Shown one piece after another: positions 34,563 through 42,995 of a stretch of 64,000 nucleotides of DNA. Under the pieces are notes generated by a model. It worked only from the letters and a program-made list of their open reading frames with translations. It was not told the DNA's origin and made no database searches. Position numbers and translations under genes: made by a program. Each line of letters opens with the position of its first letter. The first letter of the stretch is position 1. The stretch is from CAVWDU01 sp963753815 (GTDB lineage Bacteria; Pseudomonadota; Gammaproteobacteria; Pseudomonadales; Halieaceae): assembly GCA_963753815.1 (NCBI GenBank), contig CAVWDU010000003.1, forward strand, positions 1,302,001 through 1,366,000. The letters run 5' to 3'.

Positions 34563-35702
34563 ATGAAAATCGAAGAATTGCTGCAGCGCGTGGTCAAGGA
34601 GGGGGCGTCCGATGGTTTCATCTCTGCGGACGTTGCCCCCAGTATCAAGGTCGATGGTGAGATTTTCCCGGTCAGTGACCATGCACTTTCGGACGAAGAG
34701 GCGGAGGCGCTGGTGCTGTCGACCATGACCGCGGCACAGCGGGAAGAGTTTCTGGCACACAACGAGTGCAACTTTGCGCTCGCCCACGAAGGTCTCGGTC
34801 GCTTCCGGGTGAGTGCGTTTATCCAGCGCGGTAAATGCGGGCTGGTATTGCGTCGGATCGAATCGCAAATTCCGCGGGTGGAGGACCTCGACCTGCCGCC
34901 GATCATCAACGAGCTGGCGATGACCAAGCGAGGCCTGATTATCTTCGTCGGAGCCACCGGCACCGGTAAGTCGACCTCGCTGGCCGCGATGGTGGGTCAC
35001 CGCAACCGCAACAGTCGCGGACACATCATCAGTATCGAGGACCCGATCGAATTTATTCACGATCACGCCGGTTGCATCGTTACCCAGCGCGAGGTCGGAA
35101 TGGATACGGAGTCGTTCGACGTCGCGCTGAAAAACACGCTGCGCCAGGCCCCGGACGTCATACTTATCGGTGAGGTGCGCTCGGCCGACAACATGGCCCA
35201 GGCGCTGACTTTTGCCGAGACCGGCCACCTGTGCCTGTGTACCCTGCACGCCAACAATGCCAACCAGGCGCTGGATCGTATTCAGAGTTTCTTTCCGGCC
35301 AATCAGCATTCTCAGATCTGGATGGACCTGTCCCTGAACCTCAAGGCCATGATCGCGCAGCAACTCCTGCCCACCCGCGATGGCAAGGGTCGTACGCCGG
35401 TTGTCGAAATTCTGCTGAACTCGCCGCTGGTCGCTGATTACATCCGCAAAGGTGAAGTGCACCTGATAAAGGAGTTGATGGCGAAGTCCACCGAGTTGGG
35501 GATGCAGACCCTGGACCAGGCGCTGTTCAAGGCCTACGAGGCCGGCAAGATAAGCGAGGAGGAGGCGATTCGTCACGCCGACTCCGCTAACGATGTGCGC
35601 CTGATGATCAAGATGCGTAACAAGGGCAGCTTCACCATGGACGACGGCATGGCTCTGAGCTACGACAAACCGGACGAGACCGGGCGCTGGGTGCGTCGGT
35701 GA
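34563..35702 (+). CDS. pilU: Accessory pilus retraction ATPase PilU
   Basis: PilU is a PilT-dependent second retraction motor. From the ATG at 34563 it is 379 residues, close to the Pseudomonas 382. It has KEGASDGFISADVAPSIKVDG, a Walker A GATGTGKSTSLAAM near residue 133 and ALRQAPDVILIGEVR-type Walker B (here LRQAPDVILIGEVR) near 196. The C-terminal tail beyond the ATPase core is longer than in PilT, as usual for PilU. It starts about 97 bp after pilT. Confidence 0.95.
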   Translation: MKIEELLQRVVKEGASDGFISADVAPSIKVDGEIFPVSDHALSDEEAEALVLSTMTAAQREEFLAHNECNFALAHEGLGRFRVSAFIQRGKCGLVLRRIESQIPRVEDLDLPPIINELAMTKRGLIIFVGATGTGKSTSLAAMVGHRNRNSRGHIISIEDPIEFIHDHAGCIVTQREVGMDTESFDVALKNTLRQAPDVILIGEVRSADNMAQALTFAETGHLCLCTLHANNANQALDRIQSFFPANQHSQIWMDLSLNLKAMIAQQLLPTRDGKGRTPVVEILLNSPLVADYIRKGEVHLIKELMAKSTELGMQTLDQALFKAYEAGKISEEEAIRHADSANDVRLMIKMRNKGSFTMDDGMALSYDKPDETGRWVRR

Positions 35703-35712
35703 CCGGGGCCGG

Positions 35713-36147
35713 CTAGCCGCGGCCGGTTTCGCGCAACCAGGTCTGCAGAATCAGTTGCGCGGCGAGACTGTCCACCGGGCGAGCCCGGTAGTCGCCGCGA
35801 TGCCCCAGTTCACGTTGCTGCTGCTTGGCATCGAAACTGCTGAGCCGCTCGTCGGTCAGGGCTGTTGCGATACCGAGACGCCCTTCCAGTCGGCGGGCGA
35901 ACTTGCGGGCGCGGCGACAGAGTTCGCCTGCGGAACCGTCCATGTTCAGAGGATCGCCCACTACCAGCAGGTCGGGCTGCCATTCGCGAACCAGCGCCTC
36001 TACGGCAGACCAGTCGGGGACGCCGTCACGGGCTTTGAGAATCGGTAGCGGGGTGCTTGTGCCGAGATCGCAGTTGCCGACGGCAACGCCGATCTGTCGC
36101 AATCCATAGTCAAATGCCATCACCGTCCGCGTCGCCGGCGGTGTCAT
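35713..36147 (-). CDS. ruvX: RNase H-like nuclease RuvX/YqgF
   Basis: RuvX resolves Holliday junctions in vitro and is also linked to pre-16S rRNA 5'-end maturation. The 144-residue protein has the RNase H-fold start MAFDYGLRQIGVAVGN, the second acidic motif LLVVGDPLNMDG near residue 60 and the DERLSSFDAKQQ segment near 102. It lies 26 bp after yqgE, the standard pair. Confidence 0.95.
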   Translation of the reverse strand: MTPPATRTVMAFDYGLRQIGVAVGNCDLGTSTPLPILKARDGVPDWSAVEALVREWQPDLLVVGDPLNMDGSAGELCRRARKFARRLEGRLGIATALTDERLSSFDAKQQQRELGHRGDYRARPVDSLAAQLILQTWLRETGRG

Positions 36148-36173
36148 TCAGTGTGCGGCGATCCGGGCACCCA

Positions 36174-36764
36174 TCAGGCGTGGCCCGCCTGGCCCGAGAT
36201 CAGGTTCATGTCCACACCCAGCAATTCAGCTGCCCGGCTGAGCCTGTGTTGGTAGGGGGTCGCGAAAATGATATCCGAATCCGCCGGCAGCGTGAGCCAG
36301 CTGTTTTCTACCAGTTCCTGCTCCAGTTGACCGGCGCTCCAGCCGGCGTATCCCAGCGCGATGAGATGTTCCCGCGGTCCCGACCCGGCCCCGATAGAGC
36401 GCAGGATGTCACGGGAGGTCGTCAGTGTGATGTGATCGGTCACGTGCAGGCTCGCGTCCCAGCTCTCCTCGCAATTGCGGTGGAGAACGAAACCGTGATC
36501 GATCTGAACGGGACCGCCCGCCATCACCGGTTGCTCGGAGAAGTCTGCTGCCGTCTCGATCTCCAGGTGCTCGAAGATTTCCGCCACGGAGAGTTCCAGC
36601 GGTTGGTTTATCACAATGCCCATCGCACCGCTTTCCCCATGTTCGCAGATGTAGGTGATGCTGTGGGAGAACAAACCTTCACCGAGGCTGGGCATGGCCA
36701 GCAGGAAGTGATCCCGCAGGCAGTCGCTGCTTTTTGACGTCTGCGTTTTTGGTGACTTAGGCAT
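36174..36764 (-). CDS. yqgE: YqgE/AlgH family protein
   Basis: The 196-residue protein shows the DUF179 signatures DHFLLAMPSLGEGLFSHSITYICEHGESGAMGIVINQP region near the N-terminus and ALGYAGWSAGQLEQEL near residue 145. YqgE/AlgH has been associated with alginate regulation in Pseudomonas, but its molecular activity is unknown. It is upstream of ruvX and downstream of the TonB-like gene. Confidence 0.94.
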   Translation of the reverse strand: MPKSPKTQTSKSSDCLRDHFLLAMPSLGEGLFSHSITYICEHGESGAMGIVINQPLELSVAEIFEHLEIETAADFSEQPVMAGGPVQIDHGFVLHRNCEESWDASLHVTDHITLTTSRDILRSIGAGSGPREHLIALGYAGWSAGQLEQELVENSWLTLPADSDIIFATPYQHRLSRAAELLGVDMNLISGQAGHA

Positions 36765-36850
36765 GATCGTGGTAATGGATTTTCCGGAATTTGCGGCAGC
36801 CCTGGGCGTGAGTCTGCGCCGGTCTGGTTCCCCCGAACACGGCGTTCACT

Positions 36851-37666
36851 CTACCCCGAGCTTAGCCGATTCTCCTCGAATTGCCACGTGCGGATGATTT
36901 CCACCCGGTCGGCTATGGCGCGTAACTCCTGCGGAAAGGGTGAAAATGGGGCGGCCATGCGGACGATTTTCTGGGCGGCCTCATCGAGCACTGCGAAGCC
37001 TGAGGATGACAGGACCCGGATGTCTTCGAGTCGGCCGTCGTGTCGAATCACCACCAGCAGGCGCAGGCTGCCATAGATGCCATAACGCACCGAGGCCTCA
37101 GGGTAGTACTTGTTGCCGACGGCTTCGACCCGCTGGCGCCATTGCTGCAGGTAAGCGGCGTCTGCCGACTGCCGGGCTGCAACCGAGGTGAGACGCCGGA
37201 CCCGTGGCAGGTCGGAAATGGCCTGGTTTTGCTGATCGAGCTGGGCCTCCAATTCGCTGAGCTTGCGGCTCAACTCGTCGACTTCGGGACTGATGCCCTC
37301 GAGGTCGTTCGATGCGGTTGGGTCCCCGGATTCGCGGGATGTTTCCGCTCGTGTCGTCGGCGTGGCGTCGCGACCGGCGCTGGCGGCCGATGCCCGCGAG
37401 CGCTGTTGCGTCGGGGTTGCTTGTGGCGGAAACTCCGCCCGCTCGGCGTCACCGCGCTGATTGGCCTGGGCCACATGTCGGGCGTTGTCGGGTTTCGAAC
37501 GGCTGGGCTGCATCGCCAGGGTGACATCGATCTGGGGCGCATGACCCTGCGGCTCGGCCGGGTCGAAGCGCACGCCGATGATGAGGGCGAGGTGCACGAC
37601 GCACGCGACGGTCAGGGCCATCTTCATCGCCCTGTCCCCGGTCTGGTCTGGATTCAGATATACCAT
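36851..37666 (-). CDS. TonB-like energy transducer (TonB3 type)
   Basis: The 271-residue protein has an N-terminal membrane anchor (about residues 16-33), a long polar periplasmic linker with a coiled-coil-like QLDQQNQ region (about 130-155), and a C-terminal TonB domain with VRYGIYGSLRLLVVIRHDGRLEDIRVLSSSG-type strands (about 195-270). The position between yqgE and gshB is that of Pseudomonas tonB3, reported to be needed for type IV pilus function. No exbB or exbD lies nearby, so it must share these or act differently. Confidence 0.82.
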   Translation of the reverse strand: MVYLNPDQTGDRAMKMALTVACVVHLALIIGVRFDPAEPQGHAPQIDVTLAMQPSRSKPDNARHVAQANQRGDAERAEFPPQATPTQQRSRASAASAGRDATPTTRAETSRESGDPTASNDLEGISPEVDELSRKLSELEAQLDQQNQAISDLPRVRRLTSVAARQSADAAYLQQWRQRVEAVGNKYYPEASVRYGIYGSLRLLVVIRHDGRLEDIRVLSSSGFAVLDEAAQKIVRMAAPFSPFPQELRAIADRVEIIRTWQFEENRLSSG

Positions 37667-37698
37667 CTCGCTGTCGCTTGCCTCGGCCCGGGGGGGGG

Positions 37699-38655
37699 TT
37701 ATGCCCCGCCCTGAACCTTGCGCTCTATGCAGTCCATCAACTTGCCGCCGATATCCTGGTCGAAGGCAGCGTCGATTTCGCGAATGCAGGTGGGGCTGGT
37801 CACGTTGATTTCCGTCAGGAAATCTCCGATCACGTCGAGGCCGGCGAACAGCAGCCCCTTCTCACGCAAAGCCGGTGCGACCTGCTCGACGAGCCAGCGG
37901 TCCCGGTCGGTGAGCGGCTGGGCGCGGGAGTCACCGCCGGCAGCGAGATTGCCGCGGGTTTCCCCGGCCACCGGTATTCGCGCCAGGCAATAGGGTACCG
38001 GTTCGCCGTCGATCACCAGAATGCGCTTGTCTCCCTCGGCAATGGCCGGGAGGAAGGCCTGGGCCATGATTGTGACAGTGCCATGATGGGTGAGCATTTC
38101 GAGAATGACATTGATATTGGGGTCGTCTTCGCGCACGCGGAAAACACCAGTGCCACCCATGCCGTCGAGCGGCTTGAATATCACATCCCGATGCTGGCGG
38201 TGAAAATCCTTGAGGAGCTCGGCGCTGGCGCTCACGAGTACTGGCGGGCAACACTGGGGGAAGTGGGTGGCGAACACCTTTTCGTTGCAATCCCGCAGGC
38301 TCTGGCAGCGATTGACTACCAGCGTACCCCGGCGCTCCGCTTCCTCCAGAATATAAGTCGAGTAGACGTACTCGTTGTCGAACGGCGGGTCCTTGCGCAT
38401 CAGTACCACGTCCAGGCTCGCCAGTTCGCTGTGTTCCGGCTCGGCCAGTGCATACCAGTTTGAGGGGTCGCGATAGACGTCGAGACCGGTCATCCTCGCC
38501 ATGGCCACCCCCTGGTCGAGGTAGAGGTCGGCCTGTTCCATGTAGAATAGCTGCCAGCCCCGCTCGCTCGCCGCCCACAGCATCGCCAGCGTACTGTCTT
38601 TCTTGTAGTTGACGCTGGCGATGGAATCCATCACCACGCCGAGCTTGATCGTCAT
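37699..38655 (-). CDS. gshB: Glutathione synthetase
   Basis: GshB joins gamma-glutamylcysteine and glycine. From the ATG at 38655 it is 318 residues, starting MTIKLGVVMDSIASVNYKKD. The ATP-grasp glycine-rich loop KPLDGMGGTGVFRV lies near residue 165 and the C-terminal VTSPTCIREID near 290. The longer frame upstream is not similar to any domain. A run of nine C residues on the coding strand follows the stop directly. Confidence 0.96.
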   Translation of the reverse strand: MTIKLGVVMDSIASVNYKKDSTLAMLWAASERGWQLFYMEQADLYLDQGVAMARMTGLDVYRDPSNWYALAEPEHSELASLDVVLMRKDPPFDNEYVYSTYILEEAERRGTLVVNRCQSLRDCNEKVFATHFPQCCPPVLVSASAELLKDFHRQHRDVIFKPLDGMGGTGVFRVREDDPNINVILEMLTHHGTVTIMAQAFLPAIAEGDKRILVIDGEPVPYCLARIPVAGETRGNLAAGGDSRAQPLTDRDRWLVEQVAPALREKGLLFAGLDVIGDFLTEINVTSPTCIREIDAAFDQDIGGKLMDCIERKVQGGA

Positions 38656-38744
38656 CGGGTTCACCCGGGCAGATACGTTGTTCCTAACGTACGCAATGCC
38701 TCGCCGGGGTGCAAGCGACGACCGTCGATTGCTGCAGATTGTGG

Positions 38745-39467
38745 CTACATGTCTCCCCAGCGCGCCTGAAGAATGGCGATGGCAGCCACAGGCGCCGTTT
38801 CTGTGCGCAGGATGCGCGGTCCGAGCGCCAGCGGCTGCCACCCGCGCTGCTCGGCGGCGGCGACTTCGTCGGGGCTGAGGCCGCCCTCGGGGCCTACCAG
38901 GAGGGTGGTCGATGCCGGTGCCCTCGCAGGCAAACCCGCCCCGGCGCGATGATGCAGAACCAGGCGCAGGCCGGTCGCATCGGTATCCAGCCAATCGCCC
39001 AGCTCTTCCGGCTGGCTGATATGCGGTACCCGGTTGCGACCGCACTGCTCGCAGGCGCTGATCGCGACCTGCTGCCAGTGCTGCACCTTCTTTCCGCCCC
39101 GGTCCCCCGCGAGGCGCACACCCCCCCGGGCGCTGTAGAGTGGCGAGATCGAGGTCACCCCGAGTTCGGTCGACTTCTGAACCGCCCAGTCCATGCGTTC
39201 CCCGCGGGAGATGACAATCCCGAGGTGAATAGCCAGGGGTGATTCGAGGTCGGTATTCTCCCGTGCCGTGACCCTGGCAGTCACCTGGCGACGTCCGACC
39301 CGGACCACTTCCGCGGGGTAGACGTTACCGTCACCGTTGAACAGCGTGATAGCGTCGCCGGCTGCCTTGCGCAGCGCGCGGGCGAGGTGCTGGCTGGGCC
39401 CGGATTCCAGGTCGATCACGGCCCCGGGCTGTAGCGGTTGGGCGCAGAAGATACGCGGGGGTGCCAT
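38745..39467 (-). CDS. rsmE: 16S rRNA (uracil(1498)-N(3))-methyltransferase
   Basis: RsmE makes m3U1498 in the decoding region of 16S rRNA. The 240-residue SPOUT protein has an N-terminal PUA-like domain with HLARALRKAAGDAITLFNGDG and the knot region LLVGPEGGLSPDEV (near residue 190) followed by LGPRILRTETA, the SAM-binding loop. It lies 15 bp after metF. Confidence 0.95.
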   Translation of the reverse strand: MAPPRIFCAQPLQPGAVIDLESGPSQHLARALRKAAGDAITLFNGDGNVYPAEVVRVGRRQVTARVTARENTDLESPLAIHLGIVISRGERMDWAVQKSTELGVTSISPLYSARGGVRLAGDRGGKKVQHWQQVAISACEQCGRNRVPHISQPEELGDWLDTDATGLRLVLHHRAGAGLPARAPASTTLLVGPEGGLSPDEVAAAEQRGWQPLALGPRILRTETAPVAAIAILQARWGDM

Positions 39468-39482
39468 AGTTTCAACGGGCGG

Positions 39483-40317
39483 CTAAAGCCCAAGGTTGAG
39501 ATAGATTTCCCGCGTGGGGTCGATGTGGTTCATGGTATAGAAGTGAATACCGGGCGCGCCGTTCTCGATCAGGGTCTGGCACAGCTGGGTCACGACTTCG
39601 ATCCCGAACTTCATCTGGCTCTCCGCGTCGTCAAAGTCCTCCATGCGCTGACCGATCCAGCGTGGAATCTCGGCACCGCAGTTGGCCGAGAAACGCTGCA
39701 GGTTACTGAAGTTGGCTATCGGCATGATGCCGGCGTGGATCGGCTTGTCGATGCCGAGCGCGGCACAGCGGTCGAGAAAGTAAAAGTAGGCCTCAACGTT
39801 AAAGAAATACTGGGTGATGGCGCTGTCGGCACCGGCGTCGAACTTGCCTTTCAGGAACTTGATATCGCTGTCGTAGCTAGGGGATTCCGGATGAATTTCG
39901 GGGTAGGCTGCGACTTTTATATCGAAGTGGTCGCCACTGCGTTCACGGATGAATGCCACCAGCTCATTGGCGTGAACCAGCTGGGTCGGCCCGCCCAGGC
40001 CCGAGGGTTTGTCACCCCTCAGGGCGACCAGCCGACATATGCCCTGTCTCGCGATAGGTATCCAGCAGGGCCCCGATGATCGTCTCGTCGTCTCCGCCGA
40101 AACTGATGTGTGGCGCAACGTCGATACCGGCGTCGTGCATCGCCGACACGACCCCCGAAGTGGACTCGCGGGTGGTGCCCCCCGCGCCGTAGGTGACTGA
40201 GAAAAACGCCGGGTTGAGCTCATTGAGGGCCGGCGTGGTTTCGTAGAGCAGCTTCTCCTTACCCGCCGGTGTTCGCGGCGGGTAGTACTCGAAGCTGATT
40301 TGCGTGCGCTCGCTCAT
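39483..40317 (-). pseudogene. metF: 5,10-methylenetetrahydrofolate reductase, disrupted by a one-base frameshift
   Basis: MetF supplies 5-methyltetrahydrofolate for methionine synthesis. Residues 1 to about 92 are read from the ATG at 40317 (SFEYYPPRT, FFSVTYGAGGTTRE), and the remainder is in another frame from about 40040 to the TAA at 39483 (RLVALRGDKPSGLGG, ITQYFFN, HAGIMPI). On the coding strand the join reads GAGACAGGGCATATG; deleting one G restores TYRETGICRLVALRGD, which matches the family. The intact product would be about 277 residues. It follows ahcY by 12 bp. Either a sequencing error or a real lesion; the sequence alone cannot tell. Confidence 0.88.
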
Positions 40318-40329
40318 CTCACCCGCCGC

Positions 40330-41721
40330 TCAGTACTTGTAGCTGTCCGGCTTGAACGGGCCCTCGGCATTGACGCCGATGTAGTCCGCCTGTTCCGGGG
40401 TCAGTCTGGTGAGCACCGCGCCGAAGCCGGAGATCATGTGCGCGGCAACCTCTTCGTCGAGCTTCTTCGGCAGCACCTCGACCTTGAGGGCGGCGGGTTT
40501 CAGCGCGGGCTCGAGATCCGCGAAGCGGCGCTCGTAGAGGTAGATCTGGGCCAGGACCTGGTTGGCGAACGAGCCGTCCATGATCCGCGAGGGGTGCCCG
40601 GTGGCATTACCGAGGTTGACGAGCCGACCCTCGGACAGCAGCAGCAGGTGGTCGTTGGTGCCGCGGTCGCGATAGACCTTGTGCACCTGCGGCTTCACCT
40701 CATCCCATTCCCAGTTGCGGCGCATGAAGGCGGTGTCGATTTCGTTGTCGAAGTGGCCGATGTTACACACGACCGCCCCACTCTTGAGCGACTTCAGCAT
40801 GTTGGCGTCACAGACGTTGAAATTGCCGGTCGTGGTGACCAGCAGGTCCACCGCACCCATCACGCCCCGATCAATGCTGTTCTCGGTGCCGTCGTTGACG
40901 CCGTCGATGAAGGGTGAAACCACCTCGAAACCGTCCATGCACGCCTGCATGGCGCAGATCGGGTCGACTTCGGAGATGCGCACGATCATGCCCTCCTGCC
41001 GCAGTGATTGCGCGGAGCCCTTGCCGACGTCGCCGTAGCCGATCACCAGCGCGCGCTTGCCGGCCAGCAGGTGGTCGATGCCGCGCTTGATGGCATCGTT
41101 GAGGCTGTGGCGGCAGCCGTACTTGTTGTCGTTCTTCGACTTGGTGACCGAGTCATTGACGTTGACCGCGGGGACCTTGAGTGTGCCTTCGGCCAGCATG
41201 TCCTGCAGCCGGTGGACGCCGGTCGTGGTCTCCTCGGTGATGCCGTGGATCTTATCCAGCATCTGGGGATATTTCTCGTGCAGCATGGCAGTCAGGTCCC
41301 CGCCGTCGTCCAGCACCATGTTGGCGTCCCAGGGTTCGCCGTCCTTCAATATGGTCTGCTCCAGGCACCAGTCGTACTCCTCCTCAGTCTCACCCTTCCA
41401 GGCGAAGACCGGTACCCCCGCCGCAGCGACAGCGGCCGCGGCGTGGTCCTGCGTCGAGAAAATATTGCAGGAAGACCAGCGCACTTCGGCACCCAGGTGG
41501 ATCAGCGTTTCGATCAGCACACCGGTCTGGATGGTCATGTGGATACAGCCCAGGATGCGGGCTCCCGCGAGCGGCTTGCTGTCCCCGTACTGCGAGCGCA
41601 GCGCCATCAATGCGGGCATTTCGCCTTCGGCGATTTCCAGTTCCCTGCGTCCCCATTCGGCGAGCGCGATATCGGCAACCTTGTAGTCGGCCTTTTCCAG
41701 TATTTTTTCTGCGGTGGTCAT
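40330..41721 (-). CDS. ahcY: S-adenosylhomocysteine hydrolase
   Basis: AhcY splits S-adenosylhomocysteine into adenosine and homocysteine, relieving methyltransferase inhibition. The 463-residue protein has GCIHMTIQTGVLIETL near residue 58, the NAD-binding GYGDVGKGSAQSLR near 230, and the C-terminal PFKPDSYKY ending (HYRY-like in the family). It belongs to the sahR-metK-ahcY-metF cluster. Confidence 0.97.
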   Translation of the reverse strand: MTTAEKILEKADYKVADIALAEWGRRELEIAEGEMPALMALRSQYGDSKPLAGARILGCIHMTIQTGVLIETLIHLGAEVRWSSCNIFSTQDHAAAAVAAAGVPVFAWKGETEEEYDWCLEQTILKDGEPWDANMVLDDGGDLTAMLHEKYPQMLDKIHGITEETTTGVHRLQDMLAEGTLKVPAVNVNDSVTKSKNDNKYGCRHSLNDAIKRGIDHLLAGKRALVIGYGDVGKGSAQSLRQEGMIVRISEVDPICAMQACMDGFEVVSPFIDGVNDGTENSIDRGVMGAVDLLVTTTGNFNVCDANMLKSLKSGAVVCNIGHFDNEIDTAFMRRNWEWDEVKPQVHKVYRDRGTNDHLLLLSEGRLVNLGNATGHPSRIMDGSFANQVLAQIYLYERRFADLEPALKPAALKVEVLPKKLDEEVAAHMISGFGAVLTRLTPEQADYIGVNAEGPFKPDSYKY

Positions 41722-41768
41722 GGCAATGTCCTTTGGTTTAATTGCATGTGCTTCGGTTAAATGGTGTC

Positions 41769-41799
41769 GGGGCGAGCGCGCAGGCCGCGCGCAAGCCCC
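41769..41799 (-). other. Hairpin in the ahcY leader
   Basis: GGGGC and GCCCC enclose a second perfect stem of GCGCGC pairs with 2-base internal loops and a 5-base apical loop. It sits between the metK stop and ahcY start. No U-tract follows, and the sequence does not match the SAH riboswitch pattern I know from ahcY leaders. It could be a processing or stability element. Confidence 0.45.
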
Positions 41800-41820
41800 T
41801 GGTCTGTAAAAGTACCCGTT

Positions 41821-42975
41821 TCAGACTGACGCGCGCAGCGCCTCTGCCTTGTCGGTTTTCTCCCAGGTGAAATCATCGAGTTCACGGCCAAAATGACCGT
41901 AGGCTGCTGTCTGTCGGTAGATCGGTCGCTTCAGGTTCAGCATTTCCACCAGCCCTTTCGGACGCAGCTCAAAATGCTCGCGCACCAACTCCGAGAGCAG
42001 CTGGTCGGATACCTGGCCGGTGCCGAAGGTGTTGACGGATATCGAGGTCGGTTCGGCGACGCCGATGGCATAGGACACCTGGATTTCGCAGCGCTCTGCG
42101 AGGCCGGCAGCGACGATGTTCTTGGCCACGTAACGCCCGGCGTAGGCCGCAGAACGGTCTACCTTGGAGGGGTCCTTGCCGGAGAAGGCGCCCCCGCCGT
42201 GGCGCGCGGCGCCGCCATAGGTGTCGACGATGATCTTGCGTCCGGTAAGGCCGCAATCGCCAACCGGGCCGCCGATAATGAACTGGCCTGTCGGGTTGAT
42301 ATGGAAGCGGGTATCTGCGTGCAACCACTTTTCCGGTAAGACTTCCTTGATGATCAGGTCCATCACTGCGTCGCGGATATCGCCCTGGCTGATGTGCTCA
42401 TCATGCTGGGTGGACAGGACCACGGCATCGATGGCCACCGGCTTGCCGTCTTCGTAACGCAGGGTGATCTGGCTTTTGGCGTCCGGACGCAGCCATGGCA
42501 GCGTGCCGTGCTTGCGCAGCTCCGCCTGTCGTTCGACCAGCCGGTGTGAATAGTAGATCGGTGCCGGCATCAGTACGTCGGTCTCGTTGGTGGCGTAGCC
42601 AAACATCAGGCCCTGGTCGCCGGCGCCCTGCTCCTTTTCGTCGCCCTCGTCCACGCCCATGGCAATATCGGGAGACTGCTTGCCGATGGCATTGAGAACG
42701 GCACAGGATGCGCCATCGAACCCCACTGTGGATGAGTTGTAGCCGATGTCGAGAACGACGTCCCGGACGACGTCCTCGAGATCCACGTAGGTATCAGTCG
42801 TGACCTCACCGGCCACAACGACCATCCCTGTTTTTACCAGCGTTTCCACGGCGACCCGTGCCTCGCAGTCGTCGGCGAGGATGGAATCGAGAATCGCGTC
42901 GGAGATCTGGTCCGCCATTTTATCGGGGTGGCCTTCTGAGACGGATTCGGAGGTGAAGGTTGCGTATTCGCTCAT
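41821..42975 (-). CDS. metK: S-adenosylmethionine synthase
   Basis: MetK makes SAM from methionine and ATP. The 384-residue protein has SVSEGHPDKMADQISDAILD near the N-terminus, GAGDQGLMFGYA (near residue 115), and the phosphate-binding GGGAFSGKDPSKVDRSAAY near 255. It starts 20 bp after the sahR stop. Confidence 0.98.
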   Translation of the reverse strand: MSEYATFTSESVSEGHPDKMADQISDAILDSILADDCEARVAVETLVKTGMVVVAGEVTTDTYVDLEDVVRDVVLDIGYNSSTVGFDGASCAVLNAIGKQSPDIAMGVDEGDEKEQGAGDQGLMFGYATNETDVLMPAPIYYSHRLVERQAELRKHGTLPWLRPDAKSQITLRYEDGKPVAIDAVVLSTQHDEHISQGDIRDAVMDLIIKEVLPEKWLHADTRFHINPTGQFIIGGPVGDCGLTGRKIIVDTYGGAARHGGGAFSGKDPSKVDRSAAYAGRYVAKNIVAAGLAERCEIQVSYAIGVAEPTSISVNTFGTGQVSDQLLSELVREHFELRPKGLVEMLNLKRPIYRQTAAYGHFGRELDDFTWEKTDKAEALRASV

Positions 42976-42995
42976 GTGTGTTTTCCTTTATGGTG

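Noticed and set aside
37690..37698. Run of nine G (C on the coding strand) as a phase-variation tract
   Set aside because: It lies just after the gshB stop and before the TonB-like start, so slippage would not change a reading frame; effects on expression are possible but not indicated.
41769..41799. Rho-independent terminator between metK and ahcY
   Set aside because: The stem is strong but no T-tract follows on either strand.
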